Shown here: positions 6,494 to 8,533 of the stretch, one piece after another
Position numbering within the stretch: the first letter of the stretch is position 1
Layout: each line of letters opens with the position of its first letter
Assembly (NCBI GenBank): GCA_900752425.1
Contig: CAADVE010000043.1
Coordinates: 1-8,533, forward strand
Origin: an uncultured Collinsella sp.
GTDB taxonomy: Bacteria; Actinomycetota; Coriobacteriia; Coriobacteriales; Coriobacteriaceae
Direction of reading: 5' to 3'
Length of the DNA stretch: 8,533 nt
The notes under the pieces: generated by a model
What the model saw: the letters and a program-made list of their open reading frames with translations, nothing else
Databases searched by the model: none
Told to the model about the DNA's origin: nothing
Made by a program: the position numbers and the translations under genes

Positions 6494-7576
6494 TTAGAGG
6501 CCGAAGGCGGATAGGACGAGTCCCCAGCCGGCGCCGATGACGTACATCATGACCAGGAACACGGCGTTTTCGCGAGCGCTACGGTTGGTACGGAACAGCA
6601 CCAGGTAGCCCACGCCGGCAGAGATGAGCGTGCCGGCGAGCATCGGCGCCAGCTGCAGCGCACCTTCGAGGTACAACTGCGTAATAACGACGCTAGCAGA
6701 GCAGTTGGGGATCAGACCGACAAGCGCCGAGCCCAGGACGGCGAGCGTCTCATTGCCGCGCAGGAACTGCTCGATTGCGGACTCACCAAAGGTCTCGAGG
6801 ACGGCGACCAGAATCAGCGTCACCAGGAAAATGAATACCGATACCTGCACGGTGTGTGAGATGGCGCTGCGGATGATCGACAGAACGGGCGCGCCCTCGT
6901 GGGAGTGGCTGTGGTCGTGGTGGTGCTCGTGCTCGTCCGCGTGGCCATGGTCGTGGCCATGTCCGTGTTCGTGTTCGTCCTCGTCTTCATCACAGCCGCA
7001 ATGATCGCGCTCGCACAGCTCGTGGATGTGATCGGCACTTACGCCCGCCTCGGCCACTTCGTCAATGATGTCGCCCCCGGTATGGTCGTCGTGCGCACAG
7101 TTCACATGAGCCGGATTGGCAGCGGTCCCCAGCACGGTACGGCGAATCGCCGCATGCGCGCGGGCATTACGACGAAGGCCACGGATAGCCGCATCCACGA
7201 TAAAGCCCGTGACCAGAGCGATCAGCGCCTTCGAGGCGAGCAGCATCGCCATGGTCTGCACGGGTACTTGCTCGGCGAGCAACAGCGGCAACATCTCGTC
7301 TGAGGTCGAGAGGAACACGGCGACCAGCGTGCCCAGCGTCACGACACGGCCGGCGTACAGCGTTGCTGCCATGGCCGAAAATCCGCACTGCGGCACTATG
7401 CCCAGCAGCGAGCCAACCACGGGACCCGCGGCGCCGGCACGCTTGATAGCGCCGTTGACGCGGTCGCCAGCAACGTGCTCAAGCGTCTCGAGGGTCAGAT
7501 ATGTCACCAACAAAAACGGCACCAACGACAGCGTGTCCTTGCCGGCGTCGAGCAGAATATCAATCAGCAAATCCAT
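6494..7576 (-). CDS. Putative manganese / heavy-metal exporter (ArsP_2-type, 10-TM)
   Basis: 360 residues, integral membrane. The two halves each hold about five hydrophobic segments and one copy of a signature loop: GIVPQCGFSA (59-68) and GLIPNCSASV (287-296). This gives the duplicated P-[QN]-C layout of the family annotated as 10TM heavy-metal exporter or putative manganese transporter. The halves are joined by a hydrophilic linker (about 136-230) that is very rich in His, Asp and Glu, with 13 His between 202 and 226. It also holds H157, C160, H162, H165, H183, H185, C188, H192, C193 and C195, a likely metal-binding or sensing region. Substrate (Mn2+ or another divalent ion) is by family annotation, not proven. 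AAAGG lies 11 nt before ATG 7576, a longer spacing than usual. Transcription is probably from the promoter at 7639-7666, with overlapping dyads. I saw no match to the yybP-ykoY riboswitch in the roughly 56-nt leader. Confidence 0.85.
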   Translation of the reverse strand: MDLLIDILLDAGKDTLSLVPFLLVTYLTLETLEHVAGDRVNGAIKRAGAAGPVVGSLLGIVPQCGFSAMAATLYAGRVVTLGTLVAVFLSTSDEMLPLLLAEQVPVQTMAMLLASKALIALVTGFIVDAAIRGLRRNARAHAAIRRTVLGTAANPAHVNCAHDDHTGGDIIDEVAEAGVSADHIHELCERDHCGCDEDEDEHEHGHGHDHGHADEHEHHHDHSHSHEGAPVLSIIRSAISHTVQVSVFIFLVTLILVAVLETFGESAIEQFLRGNETLAVLGSALVGLIPNCSASVVITQLYLEGALQLAPMLAGTLISAGVGYLVLFRTNRSARENAVFLVMMYVIGAGWGLVLSAFGL

Positions 7577-7628
7577 GACGGATGGAACCTTTCGTGTCTT
7601 TCGGCAGCATTGTAAAAGTCCTAGCGGT

Positions 7629-7648
7629 CAACTAGGGTATTGTAGTTG
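7629..7648. promoter_or_regulatory. Dyad A, CAACTA-N8-TAGTTG, over the exporter -10 box
   Basis: Perfect 6-bp arms with an 8-bp centre; two further pairs (7626-7627 with 7650-7651) extend it after one mismatch. It covers the -10 hexamer (7639-7644) and the expected transcription start near 7632, as a repressor site would. Confidence 0.5.
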
Positions 7649-7666
7649 TCCCGGGCGCGGTGCCAA
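7639..7666 (-). promoter_or_regulatory. Sigma-70-type promoter of the metal exporter
   Basis: Read on the minus strand: TTGGCA (7666-7661, 5/6 to TTGACA), a 16-nt spacer, then TACAAT (7644-7639, 5/6 to TATAAT). The expected start is near 7632, leaving a leader of about 56 nt. Confidence 0.7.
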
Positions 7667-7686
7667 TAGTTGCCCATGGTAAACTA
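7667..7686. promoter_or_regulatory. Dyad B, TAGTTG-N8-AAACTA, abutting the exporter -35 box
   Basis: A 20-bp imperfect palindrome centred on CCATGG, with 8 of 10 positions paired. It begins at the base next to the -35 hexamer. It carries the same TAGTTG half-site as dyad A but in the opposite arrangement; the centres are 38 bp apart. It could also affect the divergent exonuclease-like gene. Confidence 0.42.
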
Positions 7687-7714
7687 TCATCTCGCCACAA
7701 CTCAGTAACCCCGA

Positions 7715-7729
7715 GCCGCGCGACGCGGC
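7715..7729 (+). promoter_or_regulatory. GC hairpin just before the exonuclease ribosome site
   Basis: GCCGCG-CGA-CGCGGC gives a 6-bp stem with a 3-nt loop, 6 nt before the AAGGAG at 7736-7741. It may influence translation initiation; no T-run follows. Confidence 0.3.
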
Positions 7730-7747
7730 CCGTCCAAGGAGCAGCAT

Positions 7748-8533
7748 ATGAACGTATCGCAAGCACTCGAATACGAGCGACAGCCGTTTATCCCCATGTT
7801 TATCTACGGCGACCACGGCGCCATGGAGTCCGAGCGCCAGAAGGGCGAGGAGGCCCTCAAGGTGCTCGAGACCGAGTACTTTACCGCCGAGGGCGACCCC
7901 GGCTTCGACTTTGCTACCGTGCGCGACCTGGCCGACCGCAACCGCGACCTGTGCGACCAGATTGGCGAGGCGCGTCTACGTAACGTGACGCCCGCGACGC
8001 TCTCGCGCGGCCTGTCCGACGCCGACACCTGCGCCGCCATCGGCAAGATGCAAAAACGCACCGCCGCATCGGTCATGCGCGAGATCCGCGGTGACCGCGA
8101 CGCACTCGGCGTGGCCTATGCCCGCAAGCCTATCCAGGGCACGGTGCTCGGCATCGACATCGAGACCACCGGTCGCGCGCCCGAGCGCGGCTACATCCTC
8201 AACGTGGGCTGGGAGATTATGGATCTCACCAGCGACGCCGTGCCGCATGACGCCGAGGCGCACTACTGCGGCCTGCCCGACATCTACCGCGGCGAGGATG
8301 TGCCACTATCGAACATCCATCACATTACCTGGGACGACATCGACGGCAAAAAGCCGTTCCGCGAGAACAAGGAGCTGCAGAAGCAGCTGCTCAAGCTCAT
8401 GAAGAAGTATCCCTATATGGCACATAATGCCGCCTTCGAGGACAGCTGGTTCAAAATTCATCTGGACGGTTATGCCGAGGCACGCCGCGCAGGCAAGATC
8501 ATCGTCATCGACTCGCGCCAGATCTGCCGCAGC
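7748..8533 (+). CDS. Partial DEDD-family 3'-5' exonuclease-like protein (C-terminus off window)
   Basis: 262 codons are visible from ATG 7748 to the right edge with no stop. AAGGAG lies 6 nt before the ATG. Residues about 133-141 (VLGIDIETTG region) hold the ExoI motif with D137 and E139, and 225-235 (AHNAAFEDSWF) match ExoII (H-N-A-x-F-D). IDSRQIC (254-260) looks like the 'DT..la' strand; the ExoIII His-Asp motif would lie beyond the edge. Such DnaQ-like nucleases remove nucleotides from 3' ends of DNA or RNA. Position 231, where the catalytic Asp is usual, is Glu, with Asp next at 232. The first 130 residues are charged, probably mostly helical, and match no domain I recognise. The gene diverges from the metal exporter across 171 bp; I found no clear promoter of its own. 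Confidence 0.82.
   Translation, partial: MNVSQALEYERQPFIPMFIYGDHGAMESERQKGEEALKVLETEYFTAEGDPGFDFATVRDLADRNRDLCDQIGEARLRNVTPATLSRGLSDADTCAAIGKMQKRTAASVMREIRGDRDALGVAYARKPIQGTVLGIDIETTGRAPERGYILNVGWEIMDLTSDAVPHDAEAHYCGLPDIYRGEDVPLSNIHHITWDDIDGKKPFRENKELQKQLLKLMKKYPYMAHNAAFEDSWFKIHLDGYAEARRAGKIIVIDSRQICRS

Noticed and set aside
6397..6520. Small plus-strand frame starting ATGGCTCAACAA
   Set aside because: It lies entirely on the long terminator hairpin and runs into the exporter gene antisense; no ribosome site.
6899..7303. Apparent hydrophobic Val-rich plus-strand protein
   Set aside because: It is the reverse reading of the His-rich linker codons (CAT/CAC read as GTG/ATG), not a membrane protein.
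7577..7632. Manganese riboswitch (yybP-ykoY type) in the exporter leader
   Set aside because: The leader of about 56 nt is too short and lacks the conserved loops; dyads at the promoter fit better.
7715..7729. Terminator before the exonuclease gene
   Set aside because: The stem is 6 bp with no T-run and lies within the leader next to the ribosome site.

Overview
The window is GC-rich and densely packed, with strong Shine-Dalgarno sites (AAGGAG, GAGGGG) and long spurious antisense frames typical of high-GC coding DNA. The protein content and style, as I remember the families, suit a gut Coriobacteriia such as Collinsella. That assignment is inference: no rRNA or other marker gene is present.

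Left edge (1-978). A minus-strand gene starts at 824 and runs off the left edge, so it has no stop codon here. Its 274 visible residues look like the AbiEi-antitoxin-like / DUF559 (Vsr-type) nuclease-fold group. It diverges from a plus-strand pair: an M20 metallopeptidase (979-2199) and a strongly reduced DUF1015 protein (2239-2928). That pair ends at a 13-bp GC-rich hairpin that may work in both directions.

Middle (2973-5239). A minus-strand cluster reads leftward: a nitroreductase-family flavoprotein (4334-5005), then two tandem paralogous histidine phosphatases (3710-4252 with a GTG start, and 3056-3691). An REP-like perfect hairpin (4268-4302) sits in the 81-nt gap between the nitroreductase and the first phosphatase.

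Right of centre (5240-6482). A six-helix DUF308/HdeD-like membrane protein is followed by a UPF0178 (YaiI/YqxD) protein whose ATG directly abuts the preceding TAG (TAGATG), so the two are probably translationally coupled. A strong plus-strand terminator and then a very long hairpin terminator facing the minus strand separate this pair from the next gene.

Right edge (6494-8533). A putative manganese / heavy-metal exporter (ArsP_2-type, duplicated P-[QN]-C motif, histidine-rich central loop) is transcribed leftward from a good sigma-70-type promoter. That promoter is bracketed by two 20-bp dyads sharing the half-site TAGTTG, which suggests a metal-responsive regulator. Diverging from it is a DEDD-family 3'-5' exonuclease-like gene cut by the right edge.

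Most of the window is housekeeping-like accessory metabolism. The least ordinary items are the edge-truncated nuclease-like gene, the DUF1015 relative that lacks the family's conserved motifs, and the twin dyads at the transporter promoter. I see no CRISPR array, tRNA, rRNA, complete mobile element or clearly new multi-gene system.
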